The notes beneath the pieces were generated by a model that saw only the letters and a program-made list of their open reading frames with translations, had not been told where the DNA came from and made no database searches. DNA of 29,189 nucleotides, from the NCBI GenBank assembly GCA_022825185.1, contig JAJDYK010000320.1, positions 1 through 29,189 on the forward strand. Direction: 5' to 3'. This stretch comes from Candidatus Latescibacterota bacterium. Its GTDB lineage: Bacteria > Latescibacterota > UBA2968 > UBA8231. This document shows positions 1-8,590 of the stretch, in pieces (position 1 is the stretch's first letter; the number at the start of each line of letters is the position of its first letter). The position numbers and the translations under genes were made by a program.

Positions 1-1
1 G

Positions 2-1150
2 GGCTACGACGACCGCCCGCCGACTGCGGCGGAGATGGAGCAGATGAAGGCGCTCGTCGCCCGCGCAATGGAAGACGGCGCAATGGGGCTGTCGTCGGGC
101 TTGGCGTACGCGCCCGGCCCGTATGCGGCGCTGGAAGAACTCGTCGAGTTGGGAAAGGTCGTCGCAGAGTACGGCGGCATCTACACCTCGCACATCCGCA
201 ATCAGACCGAGTCGATTGGCCAAGCCGTCGGCGAGGTCATTGCCGTTGGCGAGCAAGCCTCGGTTGCAGCCCATGTCTCGCACATGCAGCCCGGTGCGCC
301 GATGATCGGCGCGACTCGCGACCTGCTCGCTACCATCGACCAGAAGCGCCGCGAGGGCTACGACATTAGCTGCGACGCCATTCCCTATACGATAGGCAGC
401 ACCACCCTCAAGTCGCTGTTGCCCCCTTGGGCTTTGGCTGGTGGTGACGAGGAATTGCTGAGGAGGTTACAAGACCCGGAAACTCGCGCTAAGATCGAAC
501 AGGATACCATGCAGTACGGAGCCGAAAGCGGCGGCAGTCGCAAGCGCAACTTGGCGAGGGATGGGGAATGGGACAAAATTTGGCTGGGGAGTGCCGAGCA
601 AAACGCCGATCTAGTCGGCTTGAGCTTTGCCGAGATCGGTCGGCGGCGCGGTCAGAATCCCCACGACGCGGTTTGCGACATCCTCGTCGAAGAGCGCGCG
701 CGGCCGTGGATGTTGGCCGAGGACGTGTCTGAGGAGGACTTCCTCAACATCGCCCGCCACTCTACCGGCGGCGTCATCTCCGATGGCTTCTCGCTGGTGC
801 CCGAAGGCACTTTGGCCGAGGGCAAGCACCACCCCCGCTCCTACGGGGCCTTCCCCTACTTCTTGCGCCACTTCGTCCGCGAGCAAGGCGCGCTGCGCTG
901 GGAAGAGGCCGTCCACAAGCTCACTGGCCACGCCGCCGCCCGCTTTCGCCTGGGGGACCGTGGCTTGTTGCGCGAAGGCTACTGGGCCGACCTCGTGGTC
1001 TTTGACCCCGCAGCCATCGGCGAGTGCGCCGACTTTGCCGATCCCTACCGCTATCCGCAGGGCATTGACTGCGTAATTGTCAATGGACGGATCGCCGTTG
1101 AACGAGGAGAAATAGCCGACAGCCGCGCCGGACAGATCGTCCGGGCATGA
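2..1150 (+). CDS. N-acyl-D-amino-acid deacylase (D-aminoacylase) family amidohydrolase, 5' truncated
   Basis: The reading frame is open from base 2, so the N-terminal part, including the first HxH metal motif, lies outside the window. The remaining ~380 residues match the C-terminal two thirds of the D-aminoacylase/D-hydantoinase-like amidohydrolases: YTSHIRN and HVSHMQ supply the expected metal-ligand histidines, STGGVISDG carries the catalytic-type aspartate, and GYWADLVVFDP is the usual C-terminal beta-sandwich strand. The family hydrolyses N-acyl-D-amino acids or related cyclic or peptidic amides in the cytoplasm; the real substrate cannot be read from sequence. The stop codon overlaps the next ATG (ATGA at 1147-1150), so it is co-translated with the membrane protein downstream. 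That makes a transport-plus-hydrolysis unit possible (inference). Confidence 0.88.
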   Translation, partial: GYDDRPPTAAEMEQMKALVARAMEDGAMGLSSGLAYAPGPYAALEELVELGKVVAEYGGIYTSHIRNQTESIGQAVGEVIAVGEQASVAAHVSHMQPGAPMIGATRDLLATIDQKRREGYDISCDAIPYTIGSTTLKSLLPPWALAGGDEELLRRLQDPETRAKIEQDTMQYGAESGGSRKRNLARDGEWDKIWLGSAEQNADLVGLSFAEIGRRRGQNPHDAVCDILVEERARPWMLAEDVSEEDFLNIARHSTGGVISDGFSLVPEGTLAEGKHHPRSYGAFPYFLRHFVREQGALRWEEAVHKLTGHAAARFRLGDRGLLREGYWADLVVFDPAAIGECADFADPYRYPQGIDCVIVNGRIAVERGEIADSRAGQIVRA

Positions 1151-2424
1151 CCTATGCCCAGCTAACGCGCTTCATGTTGCCGTTGGTGGTGACGGCGCTG
1201 GTGCAAGAGCTCAGCGGCCAGTTCCTCAATGGCGGCATGGCGCGGATGCCGCGGGCGGTCGAGACGCTGGCCGCGTTTGGCTTGGCCTTTGGCTTGGCTC
1301 TATTCCTCGCTGGCACCCTGTCTCAGGTGCGGCAGCTCGGCTTGGTCCTCGTCGAGCACACCCAAGGCTGCCGCGTCTGCTTCCGCTTTGTGCTCGCCGC
1401 TGGGCTGCTATTGGCCGGTATCTTGGCCAGTTTGGCGCTGACGCCGCTGGGGATTTGGATCATCAACGACCTGCACGGGGTCGATCCGGCGCTCGGCGAG
1501 GCGGTGCGCTTGGCCCTGCTGTGGCTCGTTCCCTTCCCCGTGCTGCACGGGATGACGCGCTTTTACAGCGGCGAACTCATCCGCATCCGTCGCACCGACA
1601 TCCCCGCCTACGCTACCACCACCGGGATCGCCCTCAGCATCCTCGCGGTCTTTGTGCTGCTGCCGCTTGGCTTCGTCCGCGAGACCCCCATCTTACTGCC
1701 GGTCCTGGCCACGTACACGGGTGCGCTCACCGAGCTTGGCGTGGTCGCGTGGGGTCGCTGGCGCTTGGTGCGCTGGCCAGAGCCGAGCAACATGCCGCTT
1801 CTGACCTACTTGTACGTGCTACGCTTCTTTTGGCCCTTGGCGCTGATCATGGCCGTGCAGGCTGGCACCCGGCCGCTGATCAACGTGTTCGTCGCCCGCA
1901 GCGCCGATGGTACCGAAGCGCTGGCCGTGCTGACCGTCGTCTATGCGCTCGGCCACATCCCCTATGGCTGGCTCAACGAACTGCGCAACCTGCCGACGGC
2001 CTTCCGCCAAGAAGGGGATTTGGGCAAGATCCGCCGCTTCTGCTGGGGCTGTTGTCTGTTTTCCTGTGCGTGGATGGTGTTGTTGTTTTGGACGCCGGCT
2101 GTCGATTACATACTCGGCACTTGGATCGGCATTGGTCCCGAGTTGATCGCCGATTGCAAGACGCCGCTGCTCTTGTTTACGGGTTTTCCCTTTGTCGTCA
2201 GCCTGCGCAGTTACTTCCACGGCATCGGCCTGCTCCAGCACCGCACTCAAGCCATGGCGCCGAGTGCCCCGTCGCGCGTGGTGACCGTCTTGCTGATGTT
2301 AGCCCTGCTGGCCAATTTCGAGTTGCACGGCGCGACCCAGGCCGTGGGGGCCTTAATTAGCGGCCACACTGTGGAGGCCCTAGTTGTCTGGTGGAGCATC
2401 GGGCGCGGTCGGCGCGCAGGATAA
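1147..2424 (+). CDS. ANKH-like (progressive ankylosis) polytopic membrane transporter
   Basis: This is a 425-residue, very hydrophobic protein with about 10-12 predicted membrane segments. As I recall the vertebrate ANKH sequence, it matches along the whole length: WIINDLHGVD (104-113), FFWPLALIMAVQ (227-238), GHIPYGWLNELR (269-280) and LHGAT (near 392-396) each correspond to nearly identical ANKH segments in the same order. ANKH belongs to the MATE/MOP-like flippase superfamily and exports ATP/pyrophosphate and citrate in animals. What a bacterial relative carries is unknown. The ATG overlaps the stop of the deacylase, which implies translational coupling and perhaps transport of that enzyme's substrate or product. 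The alternative is a generic MATE or polysaccharide flippase, but the shared motifs are too specific for that. Confidence 0.72.
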   Translation: MTYAQLTRFMLPLVVTALVQELSGQFLNGGMARMPRAVETLAAFGLAFGLALFLAGTLSQVRQLGLVLVEHTQGCRVCFRFVLAAGLLLAGILASLALTPLGIWIINDLHGVDPALGEAVRLALLWLVPFPVLHGMTRFYSGELIRIRRTDIPAYATTTGIALSILAVFVLLPLGFVRETPILLPVLATYTGALTELGVVAWGRWRLVRWPEPSNMPLLTYLYVLRFFWPLALIMAVQAGTRPLINVFVARSADGTEALAVLTVVYALGHIPYGWLNELRNLPTAFRQEGDLGKIRRFCWGCCLFSCAWMVLLFWTPAVDYILGTWIGIGPELIADCKTPLLLFTGFPFVVSLRSYFHGIGLLQHRTQAMAPSAPSRVVTVLLMLALLANFELHGATQAVGALISGHTVEALVVWWSIGRGRRAG

Positions 2425-2477
2425 GAATCTGCTTGACGCTGCTGCGTCCCTGTCCAACGTTCTATGCAAATTGCGGG

Positions 2478-2573
2478 TGGGCAACCACGAGGGTTGCCCC
2501 TACCAAATCTCCATAGGGACCACAGAGGTTGTCCTTAACCAAATCTCTGTAATCATGTCCTTACCAAATCCCT
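2478..2573. repeat. Degenerate tandem palindromic repeats between two genes
   Basis: A perfect 8-bp inverted repeat, GGGCAACC (2479-2486) and GGTTGCCC (2492-2499), is followed by CTACCAAATCTCC. A decayed second copy follows at 2515-2549 (GGGACCACAGAGG, then ACCAAATCTC), and a partial third at 2558-2573. CCAAATC recurs at 2503, 2539 and 2564. This type of GGGCAACC/GGTTGCCC palindrome is a dispersed intergenic repeat in several uncultivated bacterial genomes. It could form RNA hairpins in the 180-base gap. Confidence 0.6.
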
Positions 2574-2604
2574 GATCCAACCACAAAACCCGGAAAGGGA
2601 CGCC

Positions 2605-4245
2605 ATGCCCATGAACGGCAACCAAGCCATTGCCCACATCCTCAAGGCCGAAGGCGTCGAATGGCTGTCGGCGTTTCCCGCTCAGTCGCTGATTGACGAG
2701 GCGGCGCGCGCTGGGATCCGGCCCATTATCTGTCGCCAAGAGCGGACGGGCGTCAACATGGCCGACGGCTTCAGCCGCACGACCAATGGCCGCCCTTTTG
2801 GCGTCTTCACCATGCAGACCGGGCCGGGCGCTGAAAACGCGCTCGGCGGCGTGGCCCAAGCTTACGCCGATGCTATTCCCTTGCTGCTTTTGCCCGGCGG
2901 CGTGTCCACGACCCGCACGCAAGTGCCGCCCAACTTCGACGCGGTGGCCAATTATCGCGGCATCACCAAATGGGCCGCCAACATCAACCGCGTCGAGCGC
3001 ATCCCCGAACTGATGCGCCGCGCCTTTAGCCAGCTCGTCCACGGTCGCCCTGGGCCGGTGCTCATAGAAATCCCCAGCGATTTAGGTGCCGCTGAATTTT
3101 CCGGTGACCTCGACTACCAGCCGATTAAAGCCTGCAAATCTGCGGCTGATTCGGACGCGGTACGCGACTTGGTGGCCGCGCTGGTCAAGGCCGAATGCCC
3201 GATCATCAACGCTGGACACGGCGCGATGTGGGCCGAAGCCACGGACCAGCTCGTGGCCCTCGCCGAACTGCTCAACGTGCCCGTTATGACCACCTTGGCC
3301 GGCAAGAGCGCGTTTCCCGAAAACCACGCGCTCGCGCTGGGCACTGGCGGCCACACCGGCACGCTGATGGTCGATCGCTTCCTGCAAAAGACCGACTTCG
3401 TCTTGGGCGTGGGCACTAGCTTTACCATCTCGGTTTTCAATGCGCCCATGCCCGCCCGCGCCGTCTTGGCGCAGGTGACCAACTGCGCGGAGGACCTCAA
3501 CAAGGACTACCGGATCGATTTGGGAGCTGTCGGCGATGCGCGGATCGTGTTGGAGCAGATCATCGAGGAAGTCCGTCGGCAGCTTGGGGCCGATGGGCGA
3601 GGAGACAGCGGAGTCGCGGCCGAGATCTCGTCCATCCGCGCTGAGTTCAATGCCGCGTGGGCACCGAGATTCCGCTCGGACGAAGTACCGATAAACCCCT
3701 ACCGAGTCTTTGCCGAACTCGCCCGCGCCGTGGATGTGGCCAACACCATCATTACCCACGACTCAGGCTATCCCCGCGATCAGCTCGTGCCGTTCTGGCG
3801 GCCCCAAGTCCCCAGAGGGTACATGGGCTGGGGCAAATCGACCCAGCTCGGCTACGGCTTGGGCTTGGCCTTGGGGGCCAAGCTAGCCGCGCCGGACAAG
3901 CAGGTCATCAACGTCATGGGCGATGCGGCGTTTGGCATGGCGGGCCTCGACATTGAAACCGCAGTGCGCGCCGAGATTCCCATTCTCACGGTGGTGCTCA
4001 ACAACGGCGTGATGACCCACTACGACCAGCACATGCCCTACGCCACTGAGCACTATCAGAGCAACCAACTCGGCGGCCACTACGCACAGGTGGCCGAGGC
4101 GCTTGGTGCCCACGCCGAGCGCGTTGAAGCGATCCCGGACTTGGCACCGGCCATCCAGCGCGCCCTCGCGGCCAACGGCGAAGGCCGAGCCGCTCTGTTG
4201 GAGGTGATGACCAAGGCGGAAGAAAACGTGGCCAAATTTTGGTGA
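2605..4245 (+). CDS. Thiamine-diphosphate-dependent enzyme (acetolactate synthase/decarboxylase-like)
   Basis: This 546-residue protein has the full three-domain ThDP enzyme layout. The N-terminal pyrimidine-binding domain carries the cofactor-activating glutamate in RQERTGVNMADG (E46). A central domain spans roughly 190-320. The C-terminal pyrophosphate domain has the GDA...NN motif (GDA 439-441, N466). Length and order are those of the acetohydroxyacid synthase/benzoylformate decarboxylase superfamily, which forms or cleaves C-C bonds next to a carbonyl in the cytoplasm. No accompanying small regulatory subunit is present, which argues against a biosynthetic acetolactate synthase and for a catabolic decarboxylase or ligase. 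GGAAAGGGA just upstream is the ribosome-binding site. The stop lies six bases before the next ATG, so the two genes are co-transcribed. Confidence 0.85.
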   Translation: MPMNGNQAIAHILKAEGVEWLSAFPAQSLIDEAARAGIRPIICRQERTGVNMADGFSRTTNGRPFGVFTMQTGPGAENALGGVAQAYADAIPLLLLPGGVSTTRTQVPPNFDAVANYRGITKWAANINRVERIPELMRRAFSQLVHGRPGPVLIEIPSDLGAAEFSGDLDYQPIKACKSAADSDAVRDLVAALVKAECPIINAGHGAMWAEATDQLVALAELLNVPVMTTLAGKSAFPENHALALGTGGHTGTLMVDRFLQKTDFVLGVGTSFTISVFNAPMPARAVLAQVTNCAEDLNKDYRIDLGAVGDARIVLEQIIEEVRRQLGADGRGDSGVAAEISSIRAEFNAAWAPRFRSDEVPINPYRVFAELARAVDVANTIITHDSGYPRDQLVPFWRPQVPRGYMGWGKSTQLGYGLGLALGAKLAAPDKQVINVMGDAAFGMAGLDIETAVRAEIPILTVVLNNGVMTHYDQHMPYATEHYQSNQLGGHYAQVAEALGAHAERVEAIPDLAPAIQRALAANGEGRAALLEVMTKAEENVAKFW

Positions 4246-4251
4246 GGGGAG

Positions 4252-7194
4252 ATGGTTTTTTTCGCTGGCGTTCTCTTCTTGCTTTCCGGTGCCGCCGCTT
4301 TGGCGTACGAGGTGGTCTGGGTGAAACTTCTCACCCTCCAATTTGGTAGTGCGGCTTGGTCCATTTCGACGGTAGTAGCCAGTTTCATGGCGGGTTTGGG
4401 GGCTGGAGGTGCTTGGGCTGGTCGCCGAGCCGATCGCATCCGGAGACCCCTGAGAGCATATGCCCTCATAGAGCTGGGCATCGCTCTTTTCGGCGTGGTC
4501 TCGGTGCCTCTTCTGCGCAACATGGCCGGCATCCTCGATCCCCTGTACCACCTCACCGACGGGTACTTCTCCCTCTTCGTGCTGCTGCAGTTTCTCCTCT
4601 CCTTCGCCATGATGGCGGTGCCTACTTTCCTTATGGGTGCCTCCCTGCCCCTGCTCATCGTGGCGGTCTCGGAAGAAGCGGCCTTCCGCCGGAGCGTGGC
4701 TCTCTTCTACGGAATCAACACCCTTGGGGCGGCGATCGGCACCCTCGTGGCGGGACTCGTCCTGATGCCCATCCTCGGGATCTCCGACACGGTGTGGATC
4801 GCCGTCGCTGCGGGCATCTTGGTGGCCGCCGGGGGTTATCTACTCGATCTACGCATGGGTTCCCGGGAGGTGTCCGAGGAGCATCAAAGGTCAGCCGCTA
4901 GCGCCCGGACCCCCCGGCTGCTGCTGGCCGCGCTGGCAATAGCCGGATGCTTGGGGCTCTTCTACCAGATCGCCTGGACGCGCCTGCTCATCCCGGTGGT
5001 CGGATCATCCGTTTACGCATTCACCATCATCCTCACGACGGTCCTCTTGGGCATCGGCGTCGGCTCCCTGCTGGCCGCAGTCCCTTCATTTCGGGAAAGC
5101 TCTTGCTGGAGGGCCGTGGCTATCACCATGGGGTTGGGGTCTTGTTCGGTGCTCGCAGGGTTGTTCGCGGTAAACGAGCTACCCGGGATGTTTACTGCCA
5201 TGGCCCAAGGCACGGGCGACCGCACATGGCTCCTTTTTCTTTCCCAAGGCACCCTAGCGGCATCCATTGTCTTCATCCCCGCTTGCTGCATGGGGGCCGC
5301 CCTGCCGTTGGGCATCGCCGCGTGGCGGAACGAGGTGGGATCGAGAGGTTGGGCGGTTGGAGGCATGTACGCCGCCAACACCATAGGGGCCATTGTCGGC
5401 TCCATACTGGCGGGCTTTGCGTTCCTGCCGTGGCTTGGAGCGACGGGATTAATTCGCCTCGGGGCCACCCTCGGCATGGTGGTCACTGTCGTCCTTTTTC
5501 TATTGGACCGCACCAGCCCGCAACGACAGCGGCTCGAGTGGGCGGGCCTCTGCGCCGCAATGCTCGCAGCGTTTGCCTTCGCGCTGCCCCAAACCGACAT
5601 AAAAAATCTTCAGCAGGGCGTTTTCCGCAGGCTCCAAGCGAGTGAGGAGCACTCGCCGAAGAAAACCTCCATGCTCTACGCACGGGAGGGAACTAATGCC
5701 ACAGTTACGGTGTTCCGCACGCCCGACTCTACCGTACTCAAGGTCAACGGCAAGGCGGATGCCTCGACCGGCTCGGATATGGACGCGCAGTATCTGCTCG
5801 GGCATCTACCGATGTTCCTCCATCCAGGGCCGCAGGAGGTTTGCATCATTGGCTACGGCAGTGGTGCCACTGTGTATGCAACAGCAACGCACCCAAATGT
5901 GACAGCAGTCGATGTGATTGAAATTGAACAGGCGGTACTCGATGCTTCCGAGTACTTCAATTCGATCAATCGCGGCGTTCTCAAAGACCCGCGCGTGAGG
6001 CTATACACGGAGGATGGGCGAAATTTCCTCCGTCACCGAAAAAAGACCTACGACGTCATCATCTCCGAACCTTCCAACCCTTGGATAGCGGGTGTCAGTT
6101 CCCTTTTTACGACAGAATTCTATCGAGCCGCGTCGGCGCGACTTAAGCCGGGCGGGCTTTTTTGCCAGTGGATCCAGGCCTACGAAATTTCATCGGAGAC
6201 GACTCGCGTCATGCTCACCACACTGGCGTCTGAGTTTCCCTACGTAGCCGTGTTCTACGCCTCCGATGACTTCATCTGCGTTGCTTCCCAATCTCCCATT
6301 GCAGGGTCTGCGCGGCGTTACGCGGAGCGCTTCTCGTTGCCGGCGGTGCGCAGCTCACTCCAACGAATCCAGATTGAGACCCCGTTCGACCTCTTCGCAA
6401 GTGCGTTTTTGCGCTTTCCCGAAAACGCAGAGGCTTTCAAGTCGCCGATCAAGAACACGGACGACAACCTCTGGCTGGAGTATCGGGCTCCCATTGAGAT
6501 GTACCAAGGGACGCAAGAGAGCGTCGCGTCCATATTAAGCACCGATTACCTGCGAATGCTCCAACATCTGTTTCCCGAGCTAGCCCTCCGGGACATCGTC
6601 CTTGGGATCGCCCAAAGCATTGCAACCAGACATTCTAATTTGTGGTATGTCATCCCCGCTTGGCAGGAGATGTTTGCCGAGGATGAATCGTTGGCCTTGC
6701 GGCTTGCGGAATTGTCCGCACTGGCCGATTCGAGAAATCGCGCACTCGAAAGCAACAAAGACCGAGAAAAAGCGGCGTTGCGCTTGGTTCAAGAGCAGCG
6801 GTACGCCGAGGCGATTCCCGTTTTCGAGGTCGTGCTCGCAGCCGAGCCGGCAAGCGTTTCTGCCCACCGCATGCTCGCTTGGGCCTTGTCGCATACCGGC
6901 GACAACAAAAGGGCATGGCGACACTACGTAAAGGCCGTTCAGTACAATCCCGATGATTTTGAGTCGTACACTAATATGGCGGCCATCGCGCTTTCAAATG
7001 GCCTCTCTGAGGGAACCGAACTGTTGGATCGCGCACTCGCAGCCAATCCACACCATTTCACTGCTTGGCGCGTCTATGTCGAGTACTTGGTGGATCAAAA
7101 GCAATACGATCAGGCTCGGGAACTCCTCCGCAAGGCCGGGGAATCAATAGAGGGAGAGAAACTGGAGGCTCTCGAAAGTATGATTCCCGGATGA
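4252..7194 (+). CDS. Membrane-fused spermidine-synthase-like protein with C-terminal TPRs
   Basis: This 980-residue three-part protein begins with about 440 residues forming two sets of hydrophobic helices. A Rossmann methyltransferase-like aminopropyltransferase domain follows at about 500-720: IIGYGSG near 532-538, DVIEIEQ near 556, EDGRNF near 586 and ISEPSNPWIAG near 604. Helical tetratricopeptide-like repeats follow at roughly 780-975. This matches the fused MFS/spermidine synthase family. The acidic substrate motif of true spermidine synthases (D-S-[ST]-D-P) is ISEPSNP here, so polyamine synthesis is doubtful and the real donor and acceptor are unknown. The Shine-Dalgarno purines touch the ATG (GAGGGGAGATG), but the next downstream starts would delete the first membrane helix. 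Confidence 0.8.
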   Translation: MVFFAGVLFLLSGAAALAYEVVWVKLLTLQFGSAAWSISTVVASFMAGLGAGGAWAGRRADRIRRPLRAYALIELGIALFGVVSVPLLRNMAGILDPLYHLTDGYFSLFVLLQFLLSFAMMAVPTFLMGASLPLLIVAVSEEAAFRRSVALFYGINTLGAAIGTLVAGLVLMPILGISDTVWIAVAAGILVAAGGYLLDLRMGSREVSEEHQRSAASARTPRLLLAALAIAGCLGLFYQIAWTRLLIPVVGSSVYAFTIILTTVLLGIGVGSLLAAVPSFRESSCWRAVAITMGLGSCSVLAGLFAVNELPGMFTAMAQGTGDRTWLLFLSQGTLAASIVFIPACCMGAALPLGIAAWRNEVGSRGWAVGGMYAANTIGAIVGSILAGFAFLPWLGATGLIRLGATLGMVVTVVLFLLDRTSPQRQRLEWAGLCAAMLAAFAFALPQTDIKNLQQGVFRRLQASEEHSPKKTSMLYAREGTNATVTVFRTPDSTVLKVNGKADASTGSDMDAQYLLGHLPMFLHPGPQEVCIIGYGSGATVYATATHPNVTAVDVIEIEQAVLDASEYFNSINRGVLKDPRVRLYTEDGRNFLRHRKKTYDVIISEPSNPWIAGVSSLFTTEFYRAASARLKPGGLFCQWIQAYEISSETTRVMLTTLASEFPYVAVFYASDDFICVASQSPIAGSARRYAERFSLPAVRSSLQRIQIETPFDLFASAFLRFPENAEAFKSPIKNTDDNLWLEYRAPIEMYQGTQESVASILSTDYLRMLQHLFPELALRDIVLGIAQSIATRHSNLWYVIPAWQEMFAEDESLALRLAELSALADSRNRALESNKDREKAALRLVQEQRYAEAIPVFEVVLAAEPASVSAHRMLAWALSHTGDNKRAWRHYVKAVQYNPDDFESYTNMAAIALSNGLSEGTELLDRALAANPHHFTAWRVYVEYLVDQKQYDQARELLRKAGESIEGEKLEALESMIPG

Positions 7195-7203
7195 TGCTTT
7201 TTG

Positions 7204-7229
7204 GCGAGGTTATTCCGATAAACCCTCGC
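7204..7229 (+). terminator. Possible hairpin after the spermidine-synthase-like gene
   Basis: GCGAGGTT (7204-7211) pairs with AACCCTCGC (7221-7229) apart from one bulged C, with a 9-base loop. There is no run of T after it, so it is at best a weak terminator or an mRNA-stabilising or attenuating hairpin ahead of the Gfo/Idh gene. Confidence 0.3.
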
Positions 7230-7255
7230 ATTAACTTCTATCACAGGAGCAACAC

Positions 7256-8338
7256 ATGAGCCAATACAAAGCCGTCCTCATCGGCTGCAGTCGCATGGGA
7301 GCTTTCATCGACAACGAGGTCCCGGCCGATATGCGCCCGTACTCCCACGCCGCTGGGTACGAGGCTTGCGAGCGCACGGACCTCGTCGCCTGTTCGGACT
7401 TGCGTCCCGAGGTGATGGAAAGGGTCGGCGCGCGCTACGGCGTCCCTGCGGACAAGCAGTACACTGACTATCGAGAGATGCTCGCCCGCGAAAAGCCGGA
7501 CATCGTCAGCGTGGCCACTCAGCCTGAGCACCGCGCTGAGATCGTCATTGCGGCGACCGAAGCGGGTGCCCGTGCCATCTACGCGGAAAAGGCGTTCTCG
7601 GCCTCGCTGGCCGAAGCCGACCGCATGGTCGAAGCCTGCCAGCGCCACAACGTCGCGCTCAACATGGGCACCAATCGCCGCTTCCACCCCGGCTACGACC
7701 AGATGAAGGCCGTTATCGACTCCGGGGAAATCGGCGCGTTGCAAACCCTCATCATCCACCAGACTAGTACGCTCTTCAACGGTGCTAGCCATAGCTTTGA
7801 CCTGCTCCAGCGTCTCAACTCCGACGCCCCGGCCGCTTGGGTGCAGGCGCATTTGCCCAATGGCGACGAGATCATCGACGGCGATATCCTGCGCGAGGAT
7901 CCGGTCGGGCACGGCATGATCCAGTTCGCCAACGGGGTCACTGCGTACGCGCTCAATTCGGGTCGGGGATTGGAAGTGGAGGCCGTCTGCGAAAGAGGTG
8001 TGGTGACTGCGCTGGGCAATGATAAGGAGTGGCAGTTGCGGGCACCGGTAGCACAGGATCACCGGGGCCGCAATAAATTGGGCTTGGTGGAGTTCCCTGC
8101 CTTCGAGCACCGAGCTTCGACGCTCTGCTTGATCGAGGATCTGGTTCGCTCACTCGATACGGGTGAGCCTCCGCGCGGCGGCGCGGAACTGGCGCGGGCT
8201 AATACCGAGCTGATCTTCGCGTTTGTCGAGTCGCATCAGCGCGGCGGTGCTCGCGTGGAGTTGCCGCTTGACGGGAGTAAGTATCGGCTGGAGCGGGATC
8301 GCGGGCCGAGGCAGCCCAAGTACGAGGCGGACGCTTGA
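7256..8338 (+). CDS. Gfo/Idh/MocA family NAD(P)-dependent oxidoreductase
   Basis: This 360-residue protein has an N-terminal Rossmann fold, with IGCSRMG at 9-15 as the dinucleotide loop. The usual middle glycine of GxGxxG is a serine. AEKAFSASLAEAD (110-122) stands where the family has the EKP motif with its catalytic lysine; the proline is replaced by alanine. TNRRFHPGY (139-147) follows the usual spacing. Members oxidise or reduce sugars, inositols and related polyols in the cytoplasm. AGGAG sits six bases before the ATG. The 3' end (…PKYEADA) is copied about 2.9 kb downstream at 11249-11268, which is relevant to how the accessory segment arrived. Exact substrate unknown. Confidence 0.87.
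   Translation: MSQYKAVLIGCSRMGAFIDNEVPADMRPYSHAAGYEACERTDLVACSDLRPEVMERVGARYGVPADKQYTDYREMLAREKPDIVSVATQPEHRAEIVIAATEAGARAIYAEKAFSASLAEADRMVEACQRHNVALNMGTNRRFHPGYDQMKAVIDSGEIGALQTLIIHQTSTLFNGASHSFDLLQRLNSDAPAAWVQAHLPNGDEIIDGDILREDPVGHGMIQFANGVTAYALNSGRGLEVEAVCERGVVTALGNDKEWQLRAPVAQDHRGRNKLGLVEFPAFEHRASTLCLIEDLVRSLDTGEPPRGGAELARANTELIFAFVESHQRGGARVELPLDGSKYRLERDRGPRQPKYEADA
8314..8333. repeat. Left copy of 20-bp direct repeat (Gfo/Idh 3' end)
   Basis: GCCCAAGTACGAG-G-CGGACG lies in the last codons of the Gfo/Idh gene and recurs with one mismatch at 11249-11268, just beyond the protease gene. The two copies bracket a 2.9-kb accessory segment. Confidence 0.6.
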
Positions 8339-8411
8339 CGGAAGCTGGGGAGGCACCGCCGCCCGCGGCATCTCGTATTCCAATAGTAAAGCCGGATGCC
8401 AATATGGACAC

Positions 8412-8463
8412 TTGCGATATTCCTCCTACGCTATATTCTATATTTTATACAATGGAATATAAT
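8412..8463 (+). promoter_or_regulatory. Probable promoter/leader of the TA-remnant region
   Basis: A strongly A/T-rich stretch lies between two GC-rich genes. It contains TTGCGA (8412-8417) with TATTCT 16 bases on (8434-8439), and a perfect TATAAT at 8458-8463 that lacks a good -35. It lies just upstream of the ribosome-binding site GGAAGGA at 8477-8483. Which hexamers are used is not clear from sequence. Confidence 0.3.
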
Positions 8464-8476
8464 GGCCAAACAAGTT

Positions 8477-8590
8477 GGAAGGATTAATCCCATGAGCGAG
8501 CTCCGTCCCTTTAGTGAGTTGACCAAAGACTTCACACCGGAACGCCGTCAGCGCATCGAGGCGAAGAAGGCCGAGTTGCGGGCTGCGATG
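8477..8590. repeat. Left copy of 114-bp antitoxin-5'-end direct repeat
   Basis: It runs from GGAAGGATTAATCCC through the ATG to the codons for ELRAAM. It matches 9590-9703 at a constant offset of 1113 bases with a few substitutions. It covers the ribosome-binding site and the first ~33 codons of a HigA-type antitoxin, so this part of the antitoxin gene has been duplicated on either side of the toxin gene. Confidence 0.85.

Noticed and set aside
4252..7194. Calling the membrane-fused protein a true spermidine synthase (speE)
   Set aside because: The substrate-binding D-S-[ST]-D-P motif is replaced by ISEPSNP, and the large membrane and TPR parts indicate a different role.
7204..7229. Confident rho-independent terminator after the spermidine-synthase-like gene
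   Set aside because: The hairpin has a bulge and no downstream T-run, so it is listed only as a weak candidate.
8396..8491. Extra 32 N-terminal residues (MPIWTLAIFLLRY…) on the antitoxin-chimera gene, looking like a signal or membrane segment
   Set aside because: The DNA is the A/T-rich promoter/leader. The duplicated antitoxin copy at 9605 begins at the equivalent of 8492, with the same ribosome-binding site.
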